A DNA stretch of 64,000 nucleotides from Diploscapter coronatus. Taxonomy: Eukaryota > Nematoda > Chromadorea > Rhabditida > Rhabditidae. The stretch spans positions 77,957,201-78,021,200 of the forward strand of contig OZ038422.1 in assembly GCA_964036155.1 (NCBI GenBank), given 5' to 3'. The translations under genes and the position numbers were made by a program. This document shows, piece by piece, positions 55,901 to 64,000 of the stretch. The notes beneath the pieces are model-generated. The model saw only the letters and a list, made by a program, of their open reading frames with translations. It did no database searches and was not told the origin of the DNA. Within the stretch, counting starts at the first letter, position 1; every line of letters begins with the position of its first letter.

Positions 55901-58900
55901 TATTAGATCCCGAGTTCTAGCTAACGAAAAGAAGTCGATTTTGGGAGATTCTCAATTACCAGAATATATTTCAAAAATCTTCATAAAAATACAACTAGAA
56001 ACTTTCTCAATCCGCGGAGGACTCTACGATAAAAAAAGGGAAGAAAAATGTCTCAAAACCCTCCATTATTCTCGTTCCAGCTATTTTCGCTTATCACCAA
56101 ATCCCCATGATTTCCGCTTGGACACGCTCCCAACGATCTCCCGTCTCTCCCATCCAGTCAGTGACTCAGAGGTCATCCAGTCAAACGATTCAATTCAACC
56201 GATCAGCAGCTCCCGATCTAGGCCAATTCCTTCATCCTGATAACATAAACACCTATCTTGCCTCTTACAACCCCCAAATTACCAATCAAAGACAAAAGTC
56301 GAACTATCGATTTTGCTAACCAATTTGATAAGCCACTTTCCATTCCCTCTTCAAAGTTCATATTTCCACCACATAAAAAATCAAAATATCGATCGAAAGT
56401 GAAAATATTCAATAACAAGTCCATAGAAAATAATACAATATCGACCTCAATCCGATTGATTTTTCAATGGTCTGACCGAGTTTTATAGACAATGTCGGAA
56501 TTTGCGTCTATGTTCAGACCTAATAAGCTGAATTCGAAATCGGGAAATTATCGATTTTCATGAAATTGGGACAGCGAAAAATCGGTTGTAACCGCAATGA
56601 TGAAATTACGAAATAATTCGTGAAAAATTAGCCGAAAACAAAAGAAGACGAGGCGAAAAATGGGAAAAATTGAGGAGATTTTCGGGGGAAATGAGAGGCG
56701 AAATGAACAGCCGCACAGCGGAAAAATCGCTGAATTCGATCGTGCCGATCGATAATTATGAAGAGACAACGAAAACGGCTCATTTTTTTAAGAAACAAAG
56801 AGGAAGGGGAGCAGGGTTAGCTGCTGCTAAAATGAACCGGAAAATGATTTTTTTTTTATAATTCATAGGGTTTTAGGAAATAGTTATCAAGTATCAGAAC
56901 TCTTACTTCAAAATGATAGAATTCATGATTTCTTGCAGCCTAACCGAAGCATTTATAAAAAGAAAAACGATTCAATAAAAATGCATTTGATATGCTTTCA
57001 CAACCTAATTAAACATTTTTTGCCTTCAAAATTCAGTCGAACTAGAGTTCTTCAATCCTTAAATCCAAAAATGCTAGAACTATCCCTCAACCAAAAACGA
57101 ATGATGTGAATCGAAAAAAAAATTCTGGATAATTCAAAGGTTCCCAATTTCGGTATGATCAGAGAGAAATTAGCTGGTAGGACTGTTTGGTTTGAAATCG
57201 ATAAGAGAGAGGGGACTATATTGTCGAGTTGTTAGAGATAAGAGAATCAAAGTAGCAGAGTGATGGTTAGATATCATAGAAAAGAGTAGAGGGGAAAGAA
57301 AAGGAAAATAATGTGAACGATAGAATGAATGATGAAAGAGTGAGAAAGAAAGAATAGGGGAATGAAAGTATGCAGCAAACAAAACTGTTGGTCTAAAGTG
57401 AGAGATTCGATAGGAAAAGAGTTAGAGAATTGAGAAATAACATTAGAAATGGAGAGGAAAAGAACAAAAAAACGCGCACAAAGTAGATAGAAAGAGTGGG
57501 AAAAAGTAGGGGCAGCGGCTAAAAATTCGAAACGAGAGAAACGATGAGAAAAAAAATAAAAAACCGACTCGACCCCGACTCTGAGAGGGAAAAACGCATT
57601 CGCACACTGTAAATTTGTGCATGGAAAAAGCGTAAATGCAAGTTGAGAAAAATGAAAAATTCGAAAATGAGAGAAATGAGCGTGAAGGCTAACATGAAGT
57701 TGCACAATTGGAGGAAAAGCTCTATAATCCAATGCTAAAGCATAGGGAATAAAACAGGCTGGGGCAATTTAAAATAGAATTTTTTTAAGAGATTTAAAAA
57801 ATACCATGTACAATATTGAAGCATAGCAGCGTAATGCAGCCTGAGATGGGTTATACTCTAGTTTTGAAGAGAAAACCTTGAAAAAGTGATTATGTCGAGG
57901 TCAAACGACCGAAAAATCGGCTGGGCAAATCTCGAAAGTCGCTAATGAGATAAGTAGCGAATTTGAAGTTGCGCAGAAGTCCGTTTGGAAATTTAGGCGC
58001 ACTTTCGAAAAAATTAGATTTTGTAGGCATAGAAAAAATCTACACTTAGGACAAACTTGCAAGTTTCTCGAACTGCATTATGCCTTATTTGGTAAATTAT
58101 CAACACAGCCAGTTTTTAATTACTATTTCTCATCACATGCTTAGAGATGATGATGAATCTTTGCAGTTGTTTTCTTGCAAACCTGCTTTAGGAAAAGAAA
58201 AATTGTTCAGATTATGGAAATCAGACAAGAAATAATTTGGTCTTTCACGATCAAATATTGAACTTCTATCATTGTCTATTGGAGAGAGTGGGATTTTTTA
58301 GCATCGAGATAAACTCCGATAGCATGGCTCATACAAGAGTTTTTGTAGAAAAATGAAAATATACGAATTTTCTGAAACTTACTTGAAAGTGTTTCTCCTA
58401 TGCGAACTTTCGATGCGTCCGGCTCGGCTAGATGATTGGCCGCGGTCTCTGAAAATCGATATTTTTAGATTGTGGTCTTAAATTGTTTGATAATTTTCCG
58501 TTTTGAAAATGAATATCACAAAGTTGTCGAAAATGTTCATATATTTTCTGCTCTGACTTTGAAATTCGAGTAATAATCATTGAGCATTTATCAAAAATTC
58601 TCGTAATTTTCGTATCTCCATCCAATTAACCCTATTATTTGTCTACGTATTTTAGTCAATTTGGCCCTTTTTTGTTCGACCAAACTTGGAAGCCCGCCAA
58701 TGGATTGGCCTAATAAAGAGGCAGAAGAAAGGACAAAAGGAGGGCAATTTGTAGAGATTGGAAGAGAGATTTAGAGAGCCATATCGTAGGGAAATAGTGT
58801 GAGAAAAGAAAAAGGATGCATAGTAAAAAAGGGAAAAGAAATAGGGCAAATATTAAAGACGCGAGATGCTAAATAAAAGTACAAAGGATTAAAATGAAAC

Positions 58901-61900
58901 ATCATTCCTGGTCCAAAGTCCTATCGAATTCAAAGATTCCCGCTTCTTGTTTCACTCTCTTCAAAATCAATGCTCCATTTTTGTCACAAAAATCATACTT
59001 GCCTTTTTTAATTAAATTGGAGCTTCCAGGAAAATGTTCTTTTCAAAAACTAGCCTGAAACAGGATAAGATAGCCATAAAATGAAAAATCAAAAGGTGAA
59101 ACGCCCGTCTTTTTTAGGTAAATGGGTTCTTATGGCATTTCTATGGATCTTAGCTCATTGTTATCCGCTATCGTGAAAATTCGAAATGGAAAATAGAAGC
59201 CGAATTTGACCCTAGGCCAAAATCGCGTAATGAGAAGTAATGCATCCGGTCCTTTCTCTATTTCCCATATCAGATTTATGAATTTCCTTATCAGTGGGTG
59301 AATCTTAGCGGTAGGCAAATATTATGCCATAATCTGATCATTTTCAAACGACACTAAATTCTTTAGGGGCTATAGTTTTCGATTTTTAGATAATCAACGT
59401 ATTCTCCTTGGTGATTTCGAAATCGATTCGATATATTAAAACTTTCAAATTTTACAAATCGAATTATTTTTACTTTAAAATTTTGAATTTTAAATAAACT
59501 ATTATCGACTGCTTAAAGGATTTTTTTCGTTATATCAAATGTTTGAGGTTTATACAAATTTGAAGAAAATAAAGGTACCTGTGAGAGTCCCTTGATTGTC
59601 TTCCGGAAGGAGAAGAGGTCGGCCTTCTGAAAAAAAAAATTTCAATGAAATATAAAAAATGTCATTCATCTATCACAAAATGTTCATTTTTCAATAAAAT
59701 TTTAATTAAAATAGAAAAAAGTACTTGTTAAATTTTCATCGTTTTCATTTATCGACGTTTACTTTGCTCAAAAATACAAAAAAAAAAAAAAAAACAAGCC
59801 AAAAGATTACCTGCTAGAATACTCGTTGGAAGGCATTTGCTGACTTGTCGTCGTCGTTGTCGATGATTTGGCGTCGCTGCTAGTCGATGCCGCTGGCGCC
59901 AGAACGCATGAGGGCATCGACGGGCAACTAAAAAAACAACGAATCAAACAGATTTATCGATTTTTCAGCAGGTGGTTTCGTCGTGCACAATGAATAATCG
60001 CTTCAAGGAAATTCTATCGGAAAAATCGATGGTTTTTAGCATGTCGAAGGTGTGAATGTTTAAAACATTATAAACAATGACTAATTCTGACTGACAATTT
60101 GCCAGGGCTTAAACTTTCGGGCTCTGAATAAAAATTAGGTTATGGGTTATCGCAGTCTGTGTTCTATCCTTTATCATTGATGAGTGATGGCGAATATTTA
60201 CCGGACCCGAAAGTTTAAGCTCGGCAACTTGCAAAACCAACTACTGTTTAAAATTGAACTTTTGTTCATTATTCTCAAAATTCCAGTCGCTCTATTTTAT
60301 CACATTATTTCGTAATCCCCAAATATGTTGATCTCATGATCGATTGGGCATTTATTTGGATCTGCGCAATACGAGAGGCCAGAACAGGTGGCTAGATGAC
60401 GAAATGACGTCATTTTTGGAGAGAGAAAAGAGGATATAAGGGGGGTCTAGAAGGGATATGAGAGGATATAGGGAGGGATACAGGAACACATCTATGCAAT
60501 CATCTTTCTAATCTCTGATTCACAGGCAATACGCAGCAGGCCAAGGAGAAACGAGATGATTTGTCACTCTGCCAAAAAATGATGTGTATACCAAACCATT
60601 CAATTAGAGGAGTTTACTTTTATCAAAATACCCTAACTCTAATTTTTATTAACAAAAGCTGTTATCTCTTCGTTGTTATGCGTTTCAAATTTTTCATACA
60701 AATCAGCCAAAAACTACAATTTTGGTCTGAATGATGACTTTCCATGTCGAAAATCTCCTTTATCATCTATCAAAAATGTGCTATCTTCATGATTTTTCTG
60801 CAAAAATGAAAAAGATTATCTTTATCTCTCCCTGTGACCTGTATGCACATTTTGAAGAATGCCCTGTTCGATAGCAGATAAGAAGCTCTATTCGAGCATT
60901 CTAACAGAGCTACAAGTTGGGTCTGTTCTGTTCAATTTAGCTGCAAAAACAGGTATAAATAGAGAAGAGAGGGAAAGGGGAACTGGACAGGAAAGATCAA
61001 GAGAGCTCTGTGAAAAGAGACCAAACAAGGAAATCGTAAACAAACAAACAAAGAACGATAGAGCATTTCATATAAAGAGACGGAAAAGAAAACATGGGTT
61101 GTGAGAGTAAGAGGGACAGAGTTGGTTCATTCTAAAGATAGTTTTATGTTTGAACATGGAAATGGGCAGAGACGGAGAGTAATTCAGTTTCGACAGTACT
61201 GAAAGAGGGTCCCCTTTCACTTCAGTTTCAATGTTGAACGACTATTTTCAAGCGAAACTCTAATGAACGAAAGAATAAATTTGAAGAACGCTTTGAGAGA
61301 AATTTGCGTGGGCTTTTTGGGAAAAATCGAAGCAACGACAATCGCCTTGAAAAATTCGGAGAAACGGAAGAAATACAGCGTTTTTACGAAGGCTCACAAT
61401 CAGATCAAAACTGATTGGTTCGCCAAAAATTACCAAAAACATGCAAGGAATCGTTCAAATTTCTTTTCCAACAGACTAGAATTACTCATTTTCGTGCTAA
61501 AATTTAGCCACTCCCTTTGAGTTGAGCTAATCAAATTTGAAACGTAGATTTCTCGAACTTCTAAATTTCGTAAAACCCAAGAATACATATGAAAGTTCAA
61601 GTAAAAACTAGGGGTTTTGCATATCAAGTCAAAGAGGTGATAGCAGTTCTGCATAAAATTATCATTTTCGTCATCGGTTTTCAATTTTTCCTAGCGAAAT
61701 ATTTCCAAGTGAAAATGCAAATTATTGAAAGTTAAGTAGCAAAAAAATGATTCCTGCTCTGCAAATAAAGTGCTGCTTGAAAAATGTGTGGTTGATGAAG
61801 AAAGTACTGTATTGAAAGAGGGAACGACAAAAAGGGTCTACAATGATGATGATAATTTTCTCAGATGCACTAGATACTTGACAATGAGGGAATACGGAGA

Positions 61901-64000
61901 ATGAATAGGGAACAGAGAGGCAGAGAAGATCTACAGGAGGGGGAAATAGCATGGGAACTAAAGAGAGTGCAGAGGTGATAGATTTCTCTATACGAGGTCG
62001 ATCTGCTATATGAAGAGAGAGAGAGGGGTCAATCGATAAATACAACGGGTCAGAGAGAGTAAGGAGATGAGAGGTAAAAAAGAAGTAGAGAAAAGGAAAG
62101 ATAGTTAGAAAACAAGAAAGACTAGGGAAGCAGACAGACAACATCTGGCCTCTAGCAAAGGAAAGAGTGTATTTTCGCTGTTCCCTTTCTCTGTGCTCTC
62201 TAACATAGCCTTTATGTCTCGCTTGCTTGTCCAGTACGAAGAACTCATTCTGTATACAACACTTCCATTGCCCTACACCATTCACTCCTCCTCTAACCTA
62301 CGCCTTTTCCTTCTTCTTCTCCTTCGCCTTTAAAATGTATCTTTACGCTGCGCACCACCAGCCAACAGGGACTCATCTTAACTTAGGTCTTATGGTCTTA
62401 TCAGTGGAAAAATAAAGTAGCCTAAGTTGGGTTGGAAATAGACTTGCGACTTTTTTACCGCAAATATTCCTAATGAGGTGGAATTATCCCATTCAGTTTT
62501 GTATTACCATTTTAATAATGAACGGGACAAGAGATGATGATGAAGTTTTGCGGTTGAAAACGTCCCAAAGTCTGATTGGAAATCGATCAAATTTGAAAAT
62601 AAAAAAGCTTTCATAAGTTTCAACTGGATAACATAATGCGGAATAATTGCTACGGTGATAAAATGCGGGAGCAATTTTAACTAACAAATCTAAAAAAAAC
62701 TTGATTTCAATTAAAAAAATATATTTGCAAGTTTCAAGCCTATGAAAACGATAGTAGTTTTCATTTCATCAATTATATGGTTACCGTTTCTTTCCGTAAA
62801 TTTTGTCGAAAGTCCCCAAAAGATTCTTTTGCAAGGGGTTTTTTGTTTCTTGTCTCACTTAGAATCGTAAAATTCTGTCTAATTGGGAGATTTTGAAATT
62901 TGAAATGAGTAAATTACTGAAATTGTCATGTGAATTTGCATCTCCTTGACTACAAAAGTATAGTGGAAATGAGAGACTATTTTAATTGAAATCCTCGTCT
63001 ACAAAACTGGAATAAAGAAAAAAAGCGCGCATGACAACATGAAATAAAAAAAACCGAAGTAGACAAATCAGATGATAGTTTATTTGTGACTAAGTAAGCT
63101 GTAATTACCCAGCAACAGATGAAATTGAAAAAGTTCAAACGGTTATGTTTCAAAAATATCACTTTTTAAGCATCGTAAAGCTTGATTAAAACATTTTTCA
63201 GTGGTTGTGCAAAGGCGATTTTTCATTTCGGCTAAAACCTATTGAGAAATTAGTCTAGTTCACCTTACAAATTCAGAAAAGATCGACTTTGACAACTCTT
63301 AAAACAACTAAATTTTTGGAAAAGCTCAAAAATGGCCGATGAGTAAGGGTGAACTATTAAAGTTGTGCTGACTATTCTGCTCTGCGGGGATTTCTCTCTA
63401 AAATCCTATCCCTTATCCCGCGGTGTGTAGGAAAATTGAGACGTTTCGCCTCGGGGTAAACTGCAGGAAAAACGTGGGGTCAAATGCTCCGGAAAGCGGT
63501 TAACGCAGCGCTGTATGAAAGTCTATATTTACAAAACAACAACCTCCTCTGCTCTTGCTGGCGGGAGGGGGACAAGATCTAACCGCAAAACTTCCCGTCC
63601 TCGACTTCTTCTCGGGACAAACTTCTCTAGCTTCTTCCATAGGTCTCTGTCTCTGTCTCTGATCACTCAGGGGTTATGCCTTACAGCCTAATCATCATTA
63701 ACTTGAGGAAAAGATAGAAAAGGGATCTGTGAAAGTTCGAAATACTTCAAAAAATCAGAAATTCATAAGGTTCTCTATGAAGCTAGTGAAAAAGCGCACG
63801 ATCACTATTGAAATGTGAAGTATTGAGATGCAAATTAGACAGACGCTCAAAAGGAAGAAGAGATGATGGATGACGAAGTTGTTTATTTTTGAAGAAAAAA
63901 TTAAGATTCGAAAATTAACGAACCTTTTAGTTGACTCGTAGAACGAGGCACGAAACGGTGTATTTGGATCAAGTCTCTGGTCGGCTTTCATCGCTTTCTG
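13102..64000 (-). CDS. din-1: Spen/SHARP family corepressor, long isoform (DIN-1L-like), partial at 5' end
   Basis: Very large nuclear RNA-binding corepressor of the Spen family (human SPEN/SHARP, C. elegans DIN-1). Sixty consecutive exons from 59927 to 13102 join in phase and give about 2,803 residues; a tentative further exon lies at 63924-64000. Order of parts, counted from exon 2: Ser-rich start (1-105), three RRM domains (about 109-182, 250-308, 338-395), an Arg/Ser and Pro/Ser-rich stretch, a Lys/Glu-rich stretch, a Gln-rich stretch, and SPOC (about 2642-2803). The RRM plus SPOC order and a KVD..ES motif after the last RRM match Spen specifically. Typical Spen proteins have a further N-terminal RRM; it may lie beyond the right edge. 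Exon lists are in the block entries. Family assignment is firm, exon ends are by eye, and transcripts joining all exons are inferred. Confidence 0.88.
14755..15723 (-). other. din-1 intron before the SPOC exons
   Basis: Separates the short-isoform first exon from the first SPOC exon. About 15150-15400 is a CpG- and G-rich patch (GCGCG, GGGGGGC) in otherwise AT-rich DNA. It has short complementary pieces containing GCGTTATTTTT but no clean repeat ends. No gene seen. Confidence 0.55.
16927..20969 (-). promoter_or_regulatory. Probable promoter region of the short din-1 isoform, within a long-isoform intron
   Basis: The 4 kb upstream of the short-isoform ATG. Within it, 17100-17460 and 18480-18640 are GC-richer islands in AT-rich surroundings. 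The first has a CACGTG E-box at 17285-17290 and a CTTATC (GATA-type) site near 17233. About 18000-18120 is purine-rich on the plus strand. About 18700-20969 is plain AT-rich intron with no supported gene. The promoter role is inferred from exon structure, not from a core promoter motif. Confidence 0.4.
20970..27045 (-). other. din-1: din-1 exons 44-56: Gln-rich region
   Basis: Exons 26491-27045, 25829-25966, 25521-25694, 25136-25300, 24745-24858, 24335-24529, 23912-24055, 23462-23587, 23116-23236, 22803-22915, 21776-21916, 21287-21427, 20970-21047. The first is a 185-codon exon with acidic Ser/Asp (SDSSSDSIDSDDDDG) and Glu/Gln/Ala blocks. The next encodes DVFIFDDVEEEQEPRYPSHD. The remainder is Gln/Ala/Pro-rich with a Q8 run at about 21343-21366 (CAG-type codons). 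Exon 52 may end at 23116 or 23128; both leave phase 1. All phases agree. The last exon ends in phase 0 and joins the SPOC exon at 14754. Confidence 0.87.
21048..27705 (-). other. Introns among the Gln-rich exons longer than 300 bp
   Basis: 21048-21286 (short), 21428-21775, 21917-22802, 25967-26490 and 27046-27705 are AT-rich introns with no supported gene or RNA. Short open frames opposite or between exons here are shadows of the Gln-rich coding sequence. A TGAAACCTAT-type decamer recurs in several neighbouring introns. Confidence 0.6.
28501..28548 (-). other. 48-nt GC-AG mini-intron (or in-frame retained segment) in din-1
   Basis: On the minus strand KKARKNQ is followed by AATCAG|GCGAGTCG, an AT-rich run, and TTTCTTTCCAG|GAGCTC, resuming with ELDLEAIFGKDR. 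The acceptor is excellent; the donor would be GC instead of GT. The 48 nt are a multiple of three with no stop, so retention would add 16 residues. Composition changes sharply from Lys/Glu codons to A/T-rich sequence, favouring an intron. Confidence 0.6.
29758..31652 (-). other. din-1 intron 36, 1.9 kb, with a foldback element
   Basis: Lies between exons 36 and 37. Holds a purine-rich tract at about 30370-30520 and the inverted-repeat element at 31401-31551. No gene was recognised. Confidence 0.65.
31401..31551. mobile_element. Long imperfect foldback element in a din-1 intron
   Basis: The left end reads GGGCCCGTTCAGGTTTAGTT and the right end, on the other strand, GAGCCCGTTCAGACTTAGTT. Similarity continues inward through AATAGCATGG.AAATGAA on both arms, leaving only a short loop. 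The 151 bp would fold into a nearly full-length hairpin. It has no coding capacity; a MITE of unknown family is the simplest reading. Confidence 0.6.
32995..37708 (-). other. din-1: din-1 exons 23-33: Ser/Pro-rich middle region
   Basis: Exons 37613-37708, 37301-37397, 36595-36821, 35742-35765, 35510-35614, 35065-35175, 34346-34573, 33859-34092, 33457-33630, 33238-33351, 32995-33132. The first encodes DDPRLRHPRHSVPIALYKST, then WLAANFEQ, a non-repetitive piece likely conserved in the family. A more structured patch follows (RLYTFGSKFQ; ETFAEKLERMKKK; FEFPSFLKASK). The rest is Ser/Thr/Pro low complexity. Exon 26 is only 24 nt and divisible by three, so it can be skipped without changing frame. 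Confidence 0.85.
33133..41583 (-). other. Mid-size din-1 introns (300-830 bp)
   Basis: 34574-35064, 35176-35509, 35766-36594, 36822-37300, 37709-38025, 39332-39923, 40075-40444, 40606-41018 and 41187-41583. All are AT-rich and show no supported gene. At about 36045-36062 a small GC-rich inverted repeat (GGTCGC...GCGACC) occurs. The ATAGGTTTCA decamer lies at 38198-38207 and 41207-41216. Confidence 0.6.
38026..42114 (-). other. din-1: din-1 exons 13-22: post-RRM helix and Arg/Ser/Pro-rich region
   Basis: Exons 42021-42114, 41584-41765, 41019-41186, 40445-40605, 39924-40074, 39199-39331, 38861-38989, 38436-38673, 38214-38297, 38026-38120. The first encodes VFKVDGGESRVACDYCSD and then RLHDFF, matching the conserved KVDFANRES-type segment after the last Spen RRM. 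Next come RS/RD-rich runs (RRRDRSRERVGSR), a Ser block, and an Asp/Pro stretch with poly-proline (DPPPPPPPL). Phases agree throughout. Exon 15 uses a TTTGAG acceptor and is the least certain. The region is probably disordered. Confidence 0.85.
39150..39175. repeat. A26 homopolymer run
   Basis: Twenty-six consecutive A on the plus strand. In the transcript it is a U run starting about 24 nt after the donor of the exon at 39199-39331. Length may vary or be misassembled. Confidence 0.85.
42115..51054 (-). other. din-1 intron 12, 8.9 kb, after the RRM exons
   Basis: The longest intron of the gene. Flanking phases (TT|C) join the third RRM to its conserved C-terminal extension, so no exon is required inside. 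Content: mostly AT-rich; pyrimidine-rich tracts on the plus strand at about 48345-48560 and 49800-49930; a small palindrome GTCTCGGGCCGAGAC at 47643-47657. Open frames here are low-complexity or lack splice context. No nested gene, tRNA or transposase is supported. Confidence 0.6.
51055..53649 (-). other. din-1: din-1 exons 5-12: three RRM domains
   Basis: Exons 53508-53649, 53166-53266, 52668-52822, 52170-52282, 51706-51846, 51585-51662, 51350-51451, 51055-51191. The first RRM is GIYIEKLPQRSDATVK...RALVIFQ...GSRIRVKSAP. The second has RNP2 LYVGGL and RNP1 PFAFIQF and continues DIDAVCRAI. The third is KLWIGRLPPSVTEE...QAIVIFSKSDYAANAY. These align in order with the Spen RRMs that follow its most N-terminal one. 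A Ser-rich exon (52170-52282) links the first and second. The domains are expected to bind structured RNA; in mammals these Spen RRMs bind SRA and Xist RNA. Confidence 0.92.
51899..52084. mobile_element. MITE with inverted ends and a probable target duplication
   Basis: The left end GGCTTCTCATAAAAGCCGCA and the right end, on the other strand, GGCTTCTCGTAAAAGCCGTA match over about 28 bp (ending ACACT). The 186-bp element is flanked by TTTAAAAAT on the left and TTTAAAATT on the right, a near-perfect 8-9 bp direct repeat. That duplication length points to a hAT- or Mutator-type element. It sits in the intron between the linker exon and the second RRM exon of din-1. No coding capacity. Confidence 0.7.
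53650..58382 (-). other. din-1 intron 4, 4.7 kb, with a promoter-like island
   Basis: Separates the Ser/Arg-rich exons from the RRM exons. Purine-rich plus-strand tracts at about 54050-54120, 55215-55330 and 57215-57520. A compact cluster at 55052-55123 has a 12-bp palindrome ATCTCGCGAGAT, a CACGTG E-box and CCCCGCCCC. No protein-coding exon is supported; plus-strand frames at 55941-56488 lack similarity and splice context. Confidence 0.55.
55052..55123. promoter_or_regulatory. Candidate internal promoter/enhancer motif cluster
   Basis: Within 72 bp: ATCTCGCGAGAT (55052-55063), CACGTG (55108-55113) and CCCCGCCCC (55115-55123). Such GC-rich sites stand out in AT-rich intron. The cluster lies 1.4 kb upstream of the first RRM exon, where an internal promoter could give a transcript lacking the N-terminal Ser-rich exons. 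This is inference from motifs only. Confidence 0.25.
58383..59927 (-). other. din-1: din-1 exons 2-4: Ser/Arg-rich segment before the RRMs
   Basis: Exons 59811-59927 (117 nt), 59579-59626 (48 nt) and 58383-58448 (66 nt). They encode a Ser/Thr-rich run and then arginine/serine peptides such as RRPTSSPSGRQSRDSHR and RRNTF. Phases 2-2-2 link cleanly and the last joins exon 5 as AA|C. The low-complexity content gives no independent homology; support is the splice sites, phase agreement and position. RS-rich sequence before the RRMs is normal in Spen proteins. Confidence 0.65.
58449..59578 (-). other. din-1 intron 3, 1.1 kb
   Basis: AT-rich with a purine-rich plus-strand tract at about 58720-58860. 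No gene, RNA or clear repeat recognised. Confidence 0.6.
60099..60227. mobile_element. Short foldback element upstream of din-1 exon 2
   Basis: The left end TTGCCAGGGCTTAAACTTTC and the right end, on the other strand, TTGCCGAGCTTAAACTTTCG share a nearly identical core (GCTTAAACTTTCGGG). Element length is 129 bp, with no coding capacity. No target duplication could be assigned by eye. Confidence 0.55.
63410..63660 (-). promoter_or_regulatory. GC-rich island near the right edge
   Basis: Contains CCCGCGG, CGCCTCGGGG, GGCGGGAGGGGG and a GTCTCT repeat, unlike the AT-rich sequence around it. On the minus strand an ATG at 63640-63638 opens a short frame (MEEAREVCPEKKSRTGSF...). Its visible donors do not give the phase 2 needed by exon 2. 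It could be an alternative promoter or 5' UTR exon; evidence is weak. Confidence 0.25.
63924..64000 (-). CDS. Tentative upstream exon at the right edge (din-1?)
   Basis: The open frame ends in FYESTK and then AG at a good donor (AAAAG|GTTCG), phase 2. Exon 2 of din-1 at 59927 needs exactly phase 2, so the pieces are compatible across a 4-kb intron. The exon runs off the window and shows no known motif. It could instead belong to another minus-strand gene upstream. Confidence 0.4.

Larger units (their letters stand above)
59928..63923 (-). other. Region upstream of din-1 exon 2 (4-kb intron, or 5' flank)
   Basis: If 63924-64000 is exon 1, this is intron 1. It holds the foldback element at 60099-60227, purine-rich tracts (about 60420-60490, 60960-61110, 61880-62160) and a GC-rich island at about 63410-63660. 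No supported gene on either strand. Confidence 0.5.

Overview
The window is nuclear DNA from a nematode. It is AT-rich, every protein gene is on the minus strand, and the genes are cut into many small exons. Most 3' splice sites read TTTCAG, with TTTTAG, TTGCAG and TTTGAG variants. The two recognisable proteins match Caenorhabditis elegans families closely, UNC-104 almost word for word across the motor. The looser splice sites, two GC-AG introns and several very long introns argue against Caenorhabditis itself; the species cannot be named from this sequence. There is no sign of bacterial or viral genes or CRISPR.

Layout from left to right. 1-5076 holds the 5' two-thirds or so of the kinesin-3 gene unc-104 (KIF1A family): start codon at 5076-5074, 16 exons, running off the left edge after the FHA domain and the following coiled coil. 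5077-13101 is about 8 kb of intergenic DNA with no convincing gene, but with a perfect 28-bp inverted-repeat element, a 485-bp element with imperfect inverted repeats, a hairpin and a decayed tRNA-like sequence. 13102-64000 is one giant gene, the Spen/SHARP family gene called din-1 in C. elegans. I traced 60 consecutive phase-compatible coding exons (plus a tentative one at the right edge) encoding about 2,800 residues: a Ser-rich start, three RRM domains, long Arg/Ser-, Pro/Ser-, Lys/Glu- and Gln-rich regions, and a C-terminal SPOC domain. The long introns (42115-51054, 53650-58382, 59928-63923, 16927-20969) hold no convincing nested genes but carry foldback elements and strong purine/pyrimidine tracts.

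The most informative structure is a 1.2-kb exon at 15724-16926, inside the intron before the SPOC exons. It begins with an ATG just after an in-frame stop and ends in phase 0, exactly matching the first SPOC exon. It predicts a short protein of about 563 residues with SPOC but no RRMs, the same arrangement as C. elegans DIN-1S, the DAF-12 corepressor isoform, beside DIN-1L.

The two genes have unrelated jobs: UNC-104 moves synaptic-vesicle precursors along axons, while DIN-1/Spen is a nuclear transcriptional corepressor. To my knowledge both lie on chromosome II in C. elegans, so their proximity may reflect conserved linkage.
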